Under the pieces are notes generated by a model that worked only from the letters and a program-made list of their open reading frames with translations, had not been told where the DNA came from and ran no database searches. From Candidatus Thiodiazotropha endoloripes (GTDB taxonomy: Bacteria > Pseudomonadota > Gammaproteobacteria > Chromatiales > Chromatiaceae), in NCBI GenBank assembly GCA_001709035.1, contig LVKA01000011.1, positions 1,116,001-1,180,000 on the forward strand: a stretch of DNA of 64,000 nucleotides, read 5' to 3'. Made by a program: the position numbers and the translations under genes. The first letter of the stretch is position 1. Each line of letters opens with the position of its first letter. Below are positions 35,792 through 46,834 of the stretch, piece after piece.

Positions 35792-36634
35792 GTGCCTAAG
35801 GTTCTTGACTGCGCTGGTAAAAAGCTCGACCTGAGTCAGCCTCGGGTGATGGGGATCCTCAATTTGACCCCGGATTCATTCTCCGATGGGGGGCGCTTCA
35901 CCGCCCGGGATGCTGCCATCGAACATGCCATGCAGATGGTCGATGAAGGGGCGGCGATTATCGATATTGGTGGTGAGTCAACCCGACCAGGCGCCCAACC
36001 GGTAACCGCGCAACAGGAGATGGACCGGGTGATTCCACTGATCGAAGCGCTGGCCGGTGAAATCCCACTACCCATTTCAGTCGACACCAGTAAGGCGGAG
36101 GTGATGCGAGAGGCTGTCTCCGCCGGTGCGGGAATGATCAATGATGTGATGGCATTGCGCGATTCCGGCGCCCTGGAGGCCGCCGCTGAAGCCGCCGTGC
36201 CAGTCTGTCTGATGCACATGCAGGGTGAGCCCCGTACCATGCAGTGCAATCCTCACTATGATGATGTGGTTGAGGATGTTAAAACCTTTCTTAAGCAGCG
36301 ACTGGATGCTTGTGTGGCGTCGGGTATCCCCCAGGATCGGCTGATTGTTGATCCCGGGTTCGGCTTCGGTAAAACCCTGGCGCATAATCTTGCGCTACTC
36401 GACAATCTGCAAAATCTCGATCAGCTTGGTGTGCCGGTGTTGGTGGGAATATCCAGAAAGTCTATGATAGGGACACTGCTTGGAGAACGTCCTGTTGAAG
36501 ATCGTCTGTATGGCAGCCTGGCGGCTGCGGTGCTGGCTGCCATGAAAAAGAGTGCCATTTTAAGGGTACATGATGTACAAGCCACAGTTGACGCCTTGAA
36601 GATAGTGTCGGCTGTTCAGGCGCCGGGTTCATAA
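35792..36634 (+). CDS. folP: Dihydropteroate synthase
   Basis: 280 aa TIM barrel. Joins dihydropterin pyrophosphate and p-aminobenzoate in folate synthesis; target of sulfonamides. Signatures GILNLTPDSFSDGGRF, IDIGGESTRPGAQPV, NDVMALRD and VGISRKSMIG are intact. GTG start at 35792. Followed by glmM after 25 bp, the usual folP-glmM pair; ftsH, its usual upstream neighbour, is separated by the rtcB block. Confidence 0.97.
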   Translation: MPKVLDCAGKKLDLSQPRVMGILNLTPDSFSDGGRFTARDAAIEHAMQMVDEGAAIIDIGGESTRPGAQPVTAQQEMDRVIPLIEALAGEIPLPISVDTSKAEVMREAVSAGAGMINDVMALRDSGALEAAAEAAVPVCLMHMQGEPRTMQCNPHYDDVVEDVKTFLKQRLDACVASGIPQDRLIVDPGFGFGKTLAHNLALLDNLQNLDQLGVPVLVGISRKSMIGTLLGERPVEDRLYGSLAAAVLAAMKKSAILRVHDVQATVDALKIVSAVQAPGS

Positions 36635-36659
36635 GCGATAAATAACTGAGGAATAATCT

Positions 36660-38003
36660 GTGAGTCGAAAGTATTTTGGAACCGATGGTGTGCGTGGCCG
36701 TTTTGGTGAAGGGGCGATTACACCTGAGTTTGTGTTGAAGCTGGGCTGGGCTGTCGGACGGATTCTGGGTACAGAATCAAAGAGCCGGGTGTTGATCGGC
36801 AAGGATACCCGTATCTCCGGCTATCTGCTCGAATCGGCCCTGGAGGCCGGACTCACAGCAGCAGGCGTCAATATCACCCTGCTCGGCCCCATGCCCACCC
36901 CCAGTGTGGCCTACCTGACCCGAACCCTTCATGCCCAGGCGGGTATCGTCATCAGCGCCTCCCACAATCCCTACACCGACAATGGCATCAAGTTCTTTTC
37001 CGCCGATGGACTCAAGCTGCCGGACCGGGTGGAGAGTGCCATCGAGGCGGAGATGGAGAAGCCGCTCACCACCGTGGATTCCGCCAATCTGGGGCGAGCG
37101 GAAAAAATGGATGCAGAAGGGCGCTATATCGAGTTCTGTAAAAGCACCATCCCACTCAAGACTCGCTTCAAAGGTATGAAAATCGTCGTGGATTGCTCGA
37201 ATGGGGCCGCCTACAACATCGCACCCTACGTCTTCGATGAAATGGGTGCCGATGTGATTGCAATTGGTAATCAGCCGGATGGTTTCAATATCAATGACGG
37301 GGTGGGTTCCACCCATCCCGAGTATCTGAGAGCCGCGGTCCTGGAGCATAGCGCCGATCTGGGTATCGCCCTGGACGGGGATGGCGATCGTCTGATCATG
37401 ATCGATGATCAGGGCAATGAGGTGGATGGGGATGAGATTCTCTATATCATCGCCTGTTCCCGGATGCGGCTCGGAGAACTCAAGGGGGCAGTTGTCGGTA
37501 CCCTGATGAGCAACCTCGGGCTGGAGCATGCGCTACGTGAACATGGCGTGGTGTTTGAGCGGACCAACGTGGGTGATCGCTACATCATGGAGCGCCTCTC
37601 CAAAAAGGGCTGGGTGCTCGGCGGTGAGCAGTCTGGCCATATCATTTGCCTGGATCGCACCACCACCGGAGATGGCATTGTCTCCGCGCTACAGGTTCTG
37701 GCGGAAGTTCATGCCACAGGGCGCTCTCTACGAGAGCTCAGTGACGGGATGAGCAAATACCCGCAAAAGCTGACCAACATTCACCTGGGTGGAACCAGCG
37801 CCCAGGAGATTATGGAGTCGGATGCGGTCAAAAGATCGGTGCGTGAAGCTGAAGTGGAGATGGGCAGCTCAGGCCGGGTACTGCTCAGACCTTCCGGTAC
37901 CGAGCCGCTGATGCGTGTGATGGTGGAGGGTAGTGACGGTGAGCAGGTCGAAGTGCTGTCGTCACAGATCGCCAGTACCGTCGAGGCATTGGTAACCGGC
38001 TGA
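36660..38003 (+). CDS. glmM: Phosphoglucosamine mutase
   Basis: 447 aa (E. coli 445). Converts glucosamine-6-phosphate to glucosamine-1-phosphate for cell-wall precursors. The active-site serine is in [17 protein letters not shown] (about residue 103); the metal loop is [25 protein letters not shown] and the phosphate-binding [15 protein letters not shown] are present. GTG start with GAGG upstream. Confidence 0.97.
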   Translation: MSRKYFGTDGVRGRFGEGAITPEFVLKLGWAVGRILGTESKSRVLIGKDTRISGYLLESALEAGLTAAGVNITLLGPMPTPSVAYLTRTLHAQAGIVISASHNPYTDNGIKFFSADGLKLPDRVESAIEAEMEKPLTTVDSANLGRAEKMDAEGRYIEFCKSTIPLKTRFKGMKIVVDCSNGAAYNIAPYVFDEMGADVIAIGNQPDGFNINDGVGSTHPEYLRAAVLEHSADLGIALDGDGDRLIMIDDQGNEVDGDEILYIIACSRMRLGELKGAVVGTLMSNLGLEHALREHGVVFERTNVGDRYIMERLSKKGWVLGGEQSGHIICLDRTTTGDGIVSALQVLAEVHATGRSLRELSDGMSKYPQKLTNIHLGGTSAQEIMESDAVKRSVREAEVEMGSSGRVLLRPSGTEPLMRVMVEGSDGEQVEVLSSQIASTVEALVTG

Positions 38004-38171
38004 TGCGGAGGCTACTGCGGTTTGGCCGGCGGTGAGCCCCGATTCTCGCCATTCCAGGGGGGAATTGGATCCAATCTGCAGAAAATGACCAGGAAAGACC
38101 TTCTGAAGATTGATTTCGGAGGCGTTGGCCGTTAAGCTACCGCGCTTTCTTTTTATAGCAGGAGTGTAAGC

Positions 38172-38924
38172 ATGCGTAGACCGCTAGTTGCCGGAAATTG
38201 GAAAATGAACGGTTCGCTTGAGAGTGTTCGTAGCTTATTGGATGGTATCAAGGAGGGTGCTGGCGCGGTCACCAACGCTGAAGTTGCGGTCTGCCCCACG
38301 GCCATTTTCATTCCTGAGGCTCAACAGCGACTGAGTGGCACCAATATTGCCTGGGGTGGTCAGGATCTCTCCACAGAGACATCCGGTGCCTATACCGGTG
38401 AAGTGGCCGCTTCGATGCTGAATGACTTCGCCTGTAAGTATGTCATCGTAGGGCACTCCGAGCGCCGCACCTATCACAACGAAAGTGATGAGCTGGTTGC
38501 TAAAAAGTTTGCCACCGCGCGGGCCGCCGGTCTGGCACCGATCCTGTGTGTCGGTGAGACCCTGGAAGAGCGTGAGTCCGGTGTCACCAACGAGGTCGTG
38601 GCGCGTCAGCTGAATGCGGTGATCGATCTCGAGGGTGTGGCGGCACTGGCGGAGGGCGTCATCGCCTATGAGCCGGTCTGGGCGATCGGTACCGGTAAAA
38701 CCGCGACCCCTGAGCAGGCCCAGGAGGTACACGCCTTCATTCGCTCCCTGGTGGCGGAGAAGAGTGCCGAGGTGGCCGAGGGTGTACGCATCCTCTACGG
38801 TGGCTCGATGAAGCCTGGAAACGCCAAAGAGTTGATTGACAAAGCAGATATCGATGGCGGCCTGATTGGTGGCGCATCCCTGGCTGCGGAAGATTTCCTG
38901 GGAATCTGTACAGCAGCAAATTAA
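38172..38924 (+). CDS. tpiA: Triosephosphate isomerase
   Basis: 250 aa. Interconverts dihydroxyacetone phosphate and glyceraldehyde-3-phosphate. NWKMNGS with the catalytic Lys, VIVGHSERR with the catalytic His, [19 protein letters not shown] with the catalytic Glu and loop 6, and [11 protein letters not shown] are all present. An AGGAG ribosome site precedes it. Placed between glmM and secG, as in many gammaproteobacteria outside the enterics. Confidence 0.97.
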   Translation: MRRPLVAGNWKMNGSLESVRSLLDGIKEGAGAVTNAEVAVCPTAIFIPEAQQRLSGTNIAWGGQDLSTETSGAYTGEVAASMLNDFACKYVIVGHSERRTYHNESDELVAKKFATARAAGLAPILCVGETLEERESGVTNEVVARQLNAVIDLEGVAALAEGVIAYEPVWAIGTGKTATPEQAQEVHAFIRSLVAEKSAEVAEGVRILYGGSMKPGNAKELIDKADIDGGLIGGASLAAEDFLGICTAAN

Positions 38925-38986
38925 TTTTTTCAGGGTTGTGGGTCAGCTGCTGACTGACTGGATACCCTCTATTAGGTAACGCAGAC

Positions 38987-39499
38987 ATGCAAACGATATT
39001 GACCGTGTTTCACATCTTTCTGGCCGTTGGGTTGGTTGGGTTGATTCTGATTCAACACGGTAAAGGTGCGGATATGGGCGCTGCCTTTGGCAGTGGTGCT
39101 TCAGGCACCGTATTCGGCTCCAAGGGGTCGGCCTCTTTTCTGACCCGCGCTACGGCGATTCTGGCAACCCTGTTTTTCGTTACCAGCATGGTTATGGCCT
39201 ATTTCGCTGCCCAGACCAACGAGCCGGAAGGGCTGATGGAAAATATGGGCACAGCACCTGTGATCGAAGCGCCGGCGCCGGAAACTGATCTTCCTGCGGT
39301 ACCCGGTGGTAATAGCGATCTGCCAGCAGTACCTGCGGCTGACAGCGTGCCACAAGTTCAGTCTGAAGAGATGCCGCCGGTCCAGGCCAGTGAATCCATG
39401 GCTGAAATGGATGCTCCGGCTTCAGAGGCAGTGGCCGAATCGTCCGAGGGGGCTGCGAGCGAAGAGCAGCAACCGGCTGCAGTGGGCGGAAAAGAGTAA
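38987..39499 (+). CDS. secG: SecG translocase subunit with a long acidic C-terminal tail
   Basis: 170 aa. The first 70 residues are typical SecG: a first membrane helix, LIQHGKGADMGAAFGSGASG with GSKGSASFLTRATA, then a second helix. The remaining 100 residues are rich in Ala, Pro, Glu and Ser with repeated LPAVPGGNSDLPAVPAADS-like units, far longer than the 110-aa E. coli protein. The tail is likely disordered and, by SecG topology, periplasmic. Followed directly by tRNA-Leu, the conserved secG-leuU arrangement. Confidence 0.95.
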   Translation: MQTILTVFHIFLAVGLVGLILIQHGKGADMGAAFGSGASGTVFGSKGSASFLTRATAILATLFFVTSMVMAYFAAQTNEPEGLMENMGTAPVIEAPAPETDLPAVPGGNSDLPAVPAADSVPQVQSEEMPPVQASESMAEMDAPASEAVAESSEGAASEEQQPAAVGGKE

Positions 39500-39519
39500 G
39501 CAGCAGGGAAACAGTTTTT

Positions 39520-39604
39520 GCCGATGTGGTGGAATTGGTAGACACGCTATCTTGAGGGGGTAGTGGCGTAAGCCGTGCCGGTTCAAATCCGGCCATCGGC
39601 ACCA
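39520..39604 (+). tRNA. tRNA-Leu (GAG)
   Basis: Class II tRNA: acceptor GCCGATG/CATCGGC, anticodon stem CTATC/GGTAG with loop TTGAGGG (anticodon GAG), long variable arm TGGCGTAAGCCG, T arm with TTCAAAT, discriminator A and encoded CCA. Same position as leuU in E. coli (after secG). Confidence 0.97.
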
Positions 39605-39614
39605 TCCAATAAGA

Positions 39615-39650
39615 ACGGTACACACCATTTTGGTGTGATACCGTTTTTTT
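39615..39650 (+). terminator. Rho-independent terminator after tRNA-Leu
   Basis: ACGGTACACACC and GGTGTGATACCGT form a long stem (ACGGT/ACCGT and ACACC/GGTGT with a small internal loop) followed by seven T. It separates the secG-tRNA transcript from the nuo operon. Confidence 0.9.
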
Positions 39651-39709
39651 ATGCCTCTAGAAGTATTATAACTAATTGAATTTTATATAGTTATTACTTT
39701 TTGCCCCAC

Positions 39710-39739
39710 TTGACATTGTTGCGGGCCAGAGGATAGACT
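39710..39739 (+). promoter_or_regulatory. Candidate sigma-70 promoter of the nuo operon
   Basis: Perfect TTGACA at 39710-39715 and TAGACT at 39734-39739 with an 18-base spacer, about 65 bp before nuoA and just after the terminator. Confidence 0.6.
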
Positions 39740-39805
39740 GCCTGCCTTCCCTGAAGTTTCACCTAAGAACATAACGATTGAATTAACTGGGGGGTCAGCT
39801 TTCTG

Positions 39806-40162
39806 ATGCTTGAAAATTATTTGCCCATCATGATTTTCCTAACGGTCGCTTTCGTGTTGGGTGGCATTGTCATCGGATTGGGTTTTCTGCTTGGTACAAG
39901 TAAGCCGGACGACGAAAAAAACTCTCCTTACGAATGCGGTTTCGAGGCCTTCGAGGACTCCCGCATGAAGTTCGACGTTCGCTACTATCTGGTAGCCATC
40001 CTGTTCATTATCTTCGATCTCGAGATCGCTTTTCTCTTCCCCTGGGCCGTGGTGCTCGACCAGATCGGCATGGTGGGTTTTATCGCCATGATGGTGTTTC
40101 TGGGTATTCTGGTAATCGGTTTTATTTACGAATGGAAGAAAGGGGCTCTGGAGTGGGAGTAA
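39806..40162 (+). CDS. nuoA: NADH-quinone oxidoreductase subunit A
   Basis: 118 aa, three membrane helices. Core membrane subunit of Complex I near the quinone site. [20 protein letters not shown], the conserved cytoplasmic loop, and [15 protein letters not shown] are intact. First gene of a complete nuoA-nuoN operon. Confidence 0.98.
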   Translation: MLENYLPIMIFLTVAFVLGGIVIGLGFLLGTSKPDDEKNSPYECGFEAFEDSRMKFDVRYYLVAILFIIFDLEIAFLFPWAVVLDQIGMVGFIAMMVFLGILVIGFIYEWKKGALEWE

Positions 40163-40201
40163 TCAAGATTTTAAGCGCTGTAATCCTTCGGGAGGCTAAG
40201 A

Positions 40202-40678
40202 GTGGGCATTGAGGGCATTCTTGAGAAAGGTGTAATCACCACCTCCGCAGACAAGTTGATCAACTGGGCGCGCACCGGCTCGATGTGGCCGATGACCTTT
40301 GGTCTGGCCTGTTGTGCGGTGGAGATGATGCAGGCAGCTGCAGCACGCTATGACATGGATCGTTTCGGCATTGTTTTCCGGCCCAGCCCACGCCAATCGG
40401 ATGTGATGATCGTAGCCGGTACCCTGGTCAATAAGATGGCCCCGGCACTGCGTAAAGTGTATGACCAGATGGCTGAACCCCGCTGGGTGATCTCCATGGG
40501 CTCCTGCGCCAATGGCGGTGGCTACTATCACTACTCATACGCCGTGGTCAGAGGTTGTGATCGGGTTGTGCCGGTGGATATCTATGTCCCCGGTTGTCCT
40601 CCGACAGCAGAGGCGTTGCTGTACGGTGTGCTTCAGTTGCAGGACAAGATTCGCCGGACCAGTACCATAGCGCGTTAA
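40202..40678 (+). CDS. nuoB: NADH-quinone oxidoreductase subunit B
   Basis: 158 aa. Carries the terminal iron-sulfur cluster N2 that passes electrons to quinone: the adjacent cysteines in [11 protein letters not shown], then GSCANGGG and [15 protein letters not shown] start at 40202 with a GGGAGG-type site (cgggaggctaag). Confidence 0.98.
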   Translation: MGIEGILEKGVITTSADKLINWARTGSMWPMTFGLACCAVEMMQAAAARYDMDRFGIVFRPSPRQSDVMIVAGTLVNKMAPALRKVYDQMAEPRWVISMGSCANGGGYYHYSYAVVRGCDRVVPVDIYVPGCPPTAEALLYGVLQLQDKIRRTSTIAR

Positions 40679-40693
40679 GGTGGTAGATAGATC

Positions 40694-41413
40694 ATGAGTA
40701 GCGGTTCCCAAAACGGTATGCAAGGTCGACTGGATCAGCTGGCCTCGACACTTGAAGAGCGCTTTTCCGATTTGAGTTGTCAGGTGGAGAGAAGCTGTGG
40801 TGAGGTCACCCTGGTGGTGCCGACCGACAAGCTGATCGAAGTCGCCAACACTTTGCACGACGATGACGAGTTTGGTTTCAATGAGTTGATCGACGTCTGC
40901 GGCGTCGACTACTCGGATTATGGCATTTCCGAGTGGCAGACTGACGGTGCGCCAAATACCGGTTTCGGCCGGGGTGTGGCCGAGCAGGCGGGGGATGAGC
41001 CCGAACAGAACCGGCGCTTTGCCGCGGTCTACCATCTGCTCTCCATCAGCAACAACACCCGTCTTCGGTTACGGGTATTTGTCGACACCGATCAACCGAT
41101 TGTCGCCTCAGTGGTTCCGGTCTGGGCCAGTGCCAACTGGTTCGAGCGTGAGGCCTTCGATCTGTACGGCATCCTGTTTGACGGACACCCGGATCTGCGC
41201 CGAATCCTCACCGACTACGGATTCATCGGCCACCCCTTCAGAAAAGACTTTCCGCTGATCGGTCAGGTGGAGATGCGCTACGACGAACAGCAGGCGCGGG
41301 TGATCTACGAACCGGTGAGCATCGATCCGCGCACCTTGGTGCCCAGGGTTACCCGTGAAGACAACCGTTATCTGAATGAAGATGACACAACGCAGGATGC
41401 CGCCGATGCCTGA
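40694..41413 (+). CDS. nuoC: NADH-quinone oxidoreductase subunit C
   Basis: 239 aa. Peripheral-arm subunit. [20 protein letters not shown], then [19 protein letters not shown], is the family signature. It is a separate gene (not fused to nuoD as in E. coli) and overlaps nuoD by 8 bases. Confidence 0.97.
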   Translation: MSSGSQNGMQGRLDQLASTLEERFSDLSCQVERSCGEVTLVVPTDKLIEVANTLHDDDEFGFNELIDVCGVDYSDYGISEWQTDGAPNTGFGRGVAEQAGDEPEQNRRFAAVYHLLSISNNTRLRLRVFVDTDQPIVASVVPVWASANWFEREAFDLYGILFDGHPDLRRILTDYGFIGHPFRKDFPLIGQVEMRYDEQQARVIYEPVSIDPRTLVPRVTREDNRYLNEDDTTQDAADA

Positions 41414-42659
41414 AATTCGTAACTACACCCTCAATTTCGGTCCCCAGCATCCGGCTGCCCATGGTGTACTGCGACTGGTTCTGGAGATGGACGGTGAGGT
41501 CATCGAGCGTGCTGATCCACACATTGGACTGCTGCATCGAGCCACCGAGAAGCTGGCTGAGAGCAAACCCTATAACCAAAGCATTCCCTACATGGATCGC
41601 CTCGACTATGTGTCGATGATGTGTAACGAGCATGGCTATGTTCGTGCGATCGAGAAGCTGCTTGGGGTGGAGGCGCCGATTCGGGCTCAATACATCCGCA
41701 CCATGTTCGATGAGATCACCCGCATTCTCAACCACCTGATGTGGCTGGGCACCCACGCCCTGGATGTGGGGGCGATGACTGTGTTTCTCTACGCCTTCCG
41801 GGAACGGGAGGATCTGATGGATTGCTACGAGGCTGTCTCCGGTGCGCGTATGCACGCCGCCTACTACCGCCCTGGCGGTGTCTACCGGGATCTACCGGAA
41901 AAGATGCCTCAATACCAGGCAAGCCAGTGGGTAACCGGACGTGATGTAGCCGCCCGCAACGAAACCCGCCAAGGATCTCTGCTCGATTTTATCGAGGATT
42001 TTGCGAACCGATTTCCCGGACTGGTGGACGAGTACGAGACTTTGCTCACCGACAACAGAATCTGGAAACAGCGTACCGTCGGAATCGGTGTGGTTTCACC
42101 GGAAAGGGCACTGCAGCTCGGCTTTACCGGCCCCATGCTGAGAGGCTCGGGCATTGCCTGGGATCTGCGTAAGAAACAGTCCTACGCGGCCTATGACCAG
42201 GTGGATTTCGACATCCCGGTGGGCCAGAACGGTGACTGTTACGATCGCTACCTGGTGCGCATTGGTGAGCTGCGGGAATCAAACCGCATCATCAAGCAGT
42301 GTATTGAATGGCTGAGAGCCAACCCGGGTCCGGTGATGGTCGACGATCATAAGATTGCCGTACCCAGCCGGGACGAGATGAAGGACGATATGGAGGGGTT
42401 GATTCACCACTTCAAGCTCTTCACAGAAGGTTATTGCCCACCCGAGGGAGAGGTCTACGCAGCGGTTGAGGCACCGAAAGGGGAGTTTGGCTGTTACATC
42501 GTCTCCGATGGCGCCAACAAGCCTTACCGATTGAAAATCAGAGCGCCGGGTTTCTCTCACCTGGCTGCCATGGACGAAATGGTGAACGGCCATATGCTTG
42601 CCGACGTTGTGGCGGTGATTGGCACCATGGATGTGGTATTTGGTGAGATCGACCGTTAG
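41406..42659 (+). CDS. nuoD: NADH-quinone oxidoreductase subunit D
   Basis: 417 aa. Forms the quinone-binding pocket with Nuo[33 protein letters not shown] and [15 protein letters not shown] are typical. The start is the ATG at 41406 ([12 protein letters not shown]), within the nuoC end; an upstream in-frame ATG at 41376 is less likely. Confidence 0.98.
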   Translation: MPEIRNYTLNFGPQHPAAHGVLRLVLEMDGEVIERADPHIGLLHRATEKLAESKPYNQSIPYMDRLDYVSMMCNEHGYVRAIEKLLGVEAPIRAQYIRTMFDEITRILNHLMWLGTHALDVGAMTVFLYAFREREDLMDCYEAVSGARMHAAYYRPGGVYRDLPEKMPQYQASQWVTGRDVAARNETRQGSLLDFIEDFANRFPGLVDEYETLLTDNRIWKQRTVGIGVVSPERALQLGFTGPMLRGSGIAWDLRKKQSYAAYDQVDFDIPVGQNGDCYDRYLVRIGELRESNRIIKQCIEWLRANPGPVMVDDHKIAVPSRDEMKDDMEGLIHHFKLFTEGYCPPEGEVYAAVEAPKGEFGCYIVSDGANKPYRLKIRAPGFSHLAAMDEMVNGHMLADVVAVIGTMDVVFGEIDR

Positions 42660-42671
42660 AGCAATTGAAAA

Positions 42672-43175
42672 ATGACAGTAACAGTTAAAGACAAAACGGA
42701 ACTTTTCTCCCCGCAAATCTGTGCGGAAATTGATCGCTGGATTGCCAAGTATCCCGCTGAGTGGAAACAGTCCGCCGTGATGGGCGCCTTGATGATCGTG
42801 CAGGATGAGAATGGTGGCTGGTTGACCACGGAACTGATGGACCGGGTTGCCGACTATCTGGATATGCCGCCGATTGCGGTCTATGAAGTGGCGACCTTCT
42901 ACTCCATGTATGAGCTGAAGCCGGTAGGCAAACACAAGATCTGTGTTTGCACCAACGTCTCCTGCATGACCAATAAATCTGATCTGATTGTCGAGCATCT
43001 TGAGAAAAAACTCGGTATCAGCTTTGGCGAAGTTACCGAGGATGGCCGCTTCTCCATGAAAGAGGTGGAGTGTCTCGGGGCCTGTGGTGGCGCACCCATG
43101 ATGCAGATCGGCAAACAGTATTATGAAAATCTCACACCGGAAATCGTCGATGCGATTCTGGAAGGTCTGGAGTAA
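42672..43175 (+). CDS. nuoE: NADH-quinone oxidoreductase subunit E
   Basis: 167 aa thioredoxin-like subunit with the [2Fe-2S] cluster N1a: cysteines in [12 protein letters not shown] and [10 protein letters not shown]. Accepts electrons beside FMN. Starts 12 bp after nuoD. Confidence 0.97.
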   Translation: MTVTVKDKTELFSPQICAEIDRWIAKYPAEWKQSAVMGALMIVQDENGGWLTTELMDRVADYLDMPPIAVYEVATFYSMYELKPVGKHKICVCTNVSCMTNKSDLIVEHLEKKLGISFGEVTEDGRFSMKEVECLGACGGAPMMQIGKQYYENLTPEIVDAILEGLE

Positions 43176-43180
43176 CAGCC

Positions 43181-44455
43181 ATGGTCAATGAAGTCTGTCT
43201 GCGAACCCTGGATCTTGAGCGCCCCTGGTTGATGGAGCAATATCAGAGCCGTGGTGGCTATGAAGTATTGAAGCAGGTACTCACAGAGAAACGGGCGCCT
43301 GAAGCTATCATTGAAGAGGTGAAAAAGTCCGGACTGCGCGGACGTGGCGGGGCAGGTTTCCCAACCGGCCTGAAGTGGAGTTTTATCTCCCGCAATGCGC
43401 CAGGACAGAAATATGTGGTGTGTAACTCGGACGAAGGCGAGCCGGGGACTTTCAAAGATCGGGATATCCTGCGATACAACCCCCATCAACTGATCGAGGG
43501 GATGATTCTGGCCGGTTATGCGATCGGCGCAACCCGCGGTTACAACTATATCCGGGGTGAGTTCTGGGAACCCTACGAGCGCTTCGAACAGGCGCTGCAG
43601 GAGGCCCGCGAAGCCGGTTTTCTTGGCGACAACCTGCTGGGATCGGGATTCGACTTTGATCTGCATACCCACCTGGGTGGTGGCGCCTACATCTGCGGTG
43701 AAGAGACCGCCTTGCTGGAGTCGATCGAAGGCAAGAAGGGTCAGCCCCGTTACAAGCCTCCATTTCCGGCCCACTTCGGCCTGTATGGCCGGCCGACCAT
43801 CATCAACAACACCGAGAGTCTGGCCTCGATTCCCATGATCCTGGAGAAGGGTGGTGAGTGGTTTGCCGATATCGGTGTGAAGAACAGCGGTGGCTCAAAA
43901 CTGTTTTCAATCTCCGGCAATATCAATAATCCGGGGGTATTCGAAATTCCGATGGGAACGCCGTTTTCCGAGCTGCTTGAGATGGCCGGGGGAATGAAAG
44001 ACGGTCGCAAGATCAAAGCGGTGATTCCCGGTGGTTCATCGGCACCGGTGATTCCCGGTGAACAGATGATGGATCTGAATATGGACTACGACTCCATCGC
44101 CGGCGCCGGCTCCATGTTGGGTTCAGGTGCGGTGATCGTGCTGGACGACACCAACTGTATGGTCAAGACCCTTGAGCGTATGTCCTATTTCTACCACGAA
44201 GAGTCCTGTGGTCAGTGTACTCCCTGCCGTGAGGGTACCGGCTGGCTCTATCGGGTCGTGCACCGCATCGAATCCGGACAGGGACGCCAGGAGGATCTGG
44301 ACCTGCTGGATGATGTGGCAGACAAAATCAGCGGCAAAACCATCTGCGCCCTGGGAGACGCTGCAGCTTTGCCGGTACAGGGCATGCTGCGCCACTATCG
44401 GGATGAGTTTCAATATCACATCGACCATCAGCGTTGTATGGTCGGGGCTGGCTGA
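43181..44455 (+). CDS. nuoF: NADH-quinone oxidoreductase subunit F
   Basis: 424 aa. Binds NADH, FMN and cluster N3. [16 protein letters not shown] and [18 protein letters not shown] (nucleotide and flavin sites) and the 4Fe-4S motif [15 protein letters not shown] are present. 5 bp after nuoE. Confidence 0.98.
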   Translation: MVNEVCLRTLDLERPWLMEQYQSRGGYEVLKQVLTEKRAPEAIIEEVKKSGLRGRGGAGFPTGLKWSFISRNAPGQKYVVCNSDEGEPGTFKDRDILRYNPHQLIEGMILAGYAIGATRGYNYIRGEFWEPYERFEQALQEAREAGFLGDNLLGSGFDFDLHTHLGGGAYICGEETALLESIEGKKGQPRYKPPFPAHFGLYGRPTIINNTESLASIPMILEKGGEWFADIGVKNSGGSKLFSISGNINNPGVFEIPMGTPFSELLEMAGGMKDGRKIKAVIPGGSSAPVIPGEQMMDLNMDYDSIAGAGSMLGSGAVIVLDDTNCMVKTLERMSYFYHEESCGQCTPCREGTGWLYRVVHRIESGQGRQEDLDLLDDVADKISGKTICALGDAAALPVQGMLRHYRDEFQYHIDHQRCMVGAG

Positions 44456-44473
44456 GGTCTTACAGTAACCACG

Positions 44474-46831
44474 ATGACAGATAAGTTAGTCACCATAGAA
44501 GTAAACGGGCAGGAACTGCAGGCGGAAGCCGGCATCATGCTCATTGAAGCCACGGATGCAGCCGGTATCAACATACCGCGCTTCTGTTATCACAAGAAAC
44601 TTTCCGTCTCAGCCAACTGCCGTATGTGCCTGGTTGAAGTGGAGAAGGTGCCGAAACCTCTCCCGGCCTGCGCCACGCCGGTGTCTGACGGCATGAAAGT
44701 CTACACCCGATCTCCAAAAGCGCTGGCGGCGCAGAAAGGCACCATGGAGTTCCTGCTGATCAATCACCCGCTCGACTGTCCGATCTGTGATCAGGGTGGC
44801 GAGTGTGAGCTGCAGGATGTGGCGATTGGTTACGGGCGGGATGTCTCCCGCTACAGTGAGGGTAAACGGGTCGTTGCCGACAAGAATATCGGGCCATTGA
44901 TTGCCACCGATATGACCCGCTGTATCCATTGTACTCGTTGTGTAAGATTTGGCGAAGAGATCGCCGGTATCCGCGAGATGGGCGCCACCGGTCGTGGTGA
45001 GCATATGGTGATCGGCACCTATATCGAAAAGAGCGTGGACTCCGAGTTGTCCGGCAACATCATCGACCTCTGTCCGGTAGGTGCGTTGACCTCGAAACCT
45101 TTCCGTTTCAATGCTCGCGCCTGGGAGCTGACTCAGGTGGAAGCGATCGCACCGCACGACAGTCTGGGTTCCAATCTGAACCTGCACCTGCGTGATAACA
45201 AAGTGATGCGGGTGCATCCCAAAGACAATGAATCGATCAACGAGACCTGGATCTCCGATCGGGACCGTTTCAGTTACGAAGGGCTCTACAGCAGTGACCG
45301 GCTCACTTCACCGATGGTGAAAAAAGGTGGCGAATGGAAAGAGGTCAGCTGGGAGATGGCTCTGGAGATGGCAGCGGCCAGTCTCAAAGAGATCGGCGAT
45401 GGTGATCAGATCGGAACCCTGTTAGCCCCAACCTCAACCCTTGAAGAGCTGTTTCTCGCTCAGAAACTGATGCGCGGACTGGGTTGTAACAATATCGACA
45501 GCCGTCTACGTCAAGGCGACTTCCGAATGGATGCAACCCAAAACAGCGTCCACTGGCTGGGCAGTAGCCTCAGTGATATGGATCAGATGCAGACCGTTTT
45601 TGTGGTCGGCGGGAACATTCGAAAAGAGCAGCCGATTCTGGCGCATCGCCTGCGTAAGGCCGCCGTGAATGGGGCCAAGCTTCACTACCTGAATCCCATC
45701 CAAATCGATCTGAATCACCGTGGTGACCAGGATGTCTGTACGCCGGGCGAGATGGCTGGCCGTCTGGCGGCGGTTGCCAAAGCGGCCGGTGTCAAAGCCT
45801 CTGGCGGGGGTGCCTCCCTGCTGGGTGCCGCTAAAGTGGATGAGTCCGCGAAACAGACAGCCGCCAACCTGAAGGCTGCCGATGGCGCACTGGTCATGCT
45901 TGGGGCGATGGCTCAGGCTCACCCGGACTACGCACTGCTGCATACCCTCGCGGCTGCATTGGCTGAAGCGACCGGCGCGCAGCTCTCTATACTGCCGACA
46001 TCGGCCAACTCGGTTGGCGCCCAGCTTGCCGGTGCGGTGCCTCACCTGCAAGCCGGAGGCACAGCGGCTGAGCGTGCTGGCCTGGATACCCTGCGGATGC
46101 TGAAGATGCCCCGCAAAGGCTATCTGCTGCTGGGGGTGGAGCCCGGTCGTGACTTCTGGAATGGTTCTCTGTCGATGAGTGCACTGCAGAGCGCCGATAT
46201 GGTGGTTGCGATCAGTGCCTTCCGCAGTCCTGAACTGGAAGCCTGTGCGGATATCATGCTGCCGATGGCGATCTTTACCGAAACCTCAGGAACCTATGTC
46301 AACGCGGAGGGGCGCTGGCAGCAGAGTCGCGGAGTGGTCAGGCCTCAGGGAGAGAGTCGTCCTGGTTGGAAGATTCTGCGGGTGCTCGGCAACCTGACGG
46401 ATCAGCCAGGTTTCGATTACATCGATTCACAACAGATTCATGATGAGCTTCACAAACTGTGTGAATCCTCAACACTCGATAACAAGCAGGCAGAACCTCA
46501 AAATCTTGAGCCGCTGCTGAGCGCCGATGTGCTCCTGAGAGGCGGGGATACACCGCTGTATGCCTGCGATCCGCTGGTGCGTCGCGCCACGGCCTTGCAG
46601 CAGACCCAGGATGCGGGCTCGGATACCATCCGTCTGCACCCGCAAGAGGCGGCCCGACTGGGACTCGATGGCAGCGATACGGCATTGGTAAAACAGAACG
46701 GCAATCAGATCGATCTGCCCCTGCAGCTGGACGAGCGCATTCCTCAGGGGTGTGTCTGGATATCCACCGGCCTGGCGCGCACATCGACACTGGGTCAGCC
46801 ATTTGGTGAAGTGACCGTGGAGAAGGCATAA
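44474..46831 (+). CDS. nuoG: NADH-quinone oxidoreductase subunit G
   Basis: 785 aa. N-terminal ferredoxin-like [2Fe-2S] domain (CYHKKLSVSANCRMCLVEVE), a His/Cys-ligated 4Fe-4S cluster (LDCPICDQGGECELQD), a further cluster (TRCIHCTRCVRFGEEI), and a molybdopterin-oxidoreductase-like C-terminal domain that no longer binds molybdenum in Complex I. Ends 3 bp before nuoH. Confidence 0.98.
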   Translation: MTDKLVTIEVNGQELQAEAGIMLIEATDAAGINIPRFCYHKKLSVSANCRMCLVEVEKVPKPLPACATPVSDGMKVYTRSPKALAAQKGTMEFLLINHPLDCPICDQGGECELQDVAIGYGRDVSRYSEGKRVVADKNIGPLIATDMTRCIHCTRCVRFGEEIAGIREMGATGRGEHMVIGTYIEKSVDSELSGNIIDLCPVGALTSKPFRFNARAWELTQVEAIAPHDSLGSNLNLHLRDNKVMRVHPKDNESINETWISDRDRFSYEGLYSSDRLTSPMVKKGGEWKEVSWEMALEMAAASLKEIGDGDQIGTLLAPTSTLEELFLAQKLMRGLGCNNIDSRLRQGDFRMDATQNSVHWLGSSLSDMDQMQTVFVVGGNIRKEQPILAHRLRKAAVNGAKLHYLNPIQIDLNHRGDQDVCTPGEMAGRLAAVAKAAGVKASGGGASLLGAAKVDESAKQTAANLKAADGALVMLGAMAQAHPDYALLHTLAAALAEATGAQLSILPTSANSVGAQLAGAVPHLQAGGTAAERAGLDTLRMLKMPRKGYLLLGVEPGRDFWNGSLSMSALQSADMVVAISAFRSPELEACADIMLPMAIFTETSGTYVNAEGRWQQSRGVVRPQGESRPGWKILRVLGNLTDQPGFDYIDSQQIHDELHKLCESSTLDNKQAEPQNLEPLLSADVLLRGGDTPLYACDPLVRRATALQQTQDAGSDTIRLHPQEAARLGLDGSDTALVKQNGNQIDLPLQLDERIPQGCVWISTGLARTSTLGQPFGEVTVEKA

Positions 46832-46834
46832 CCG

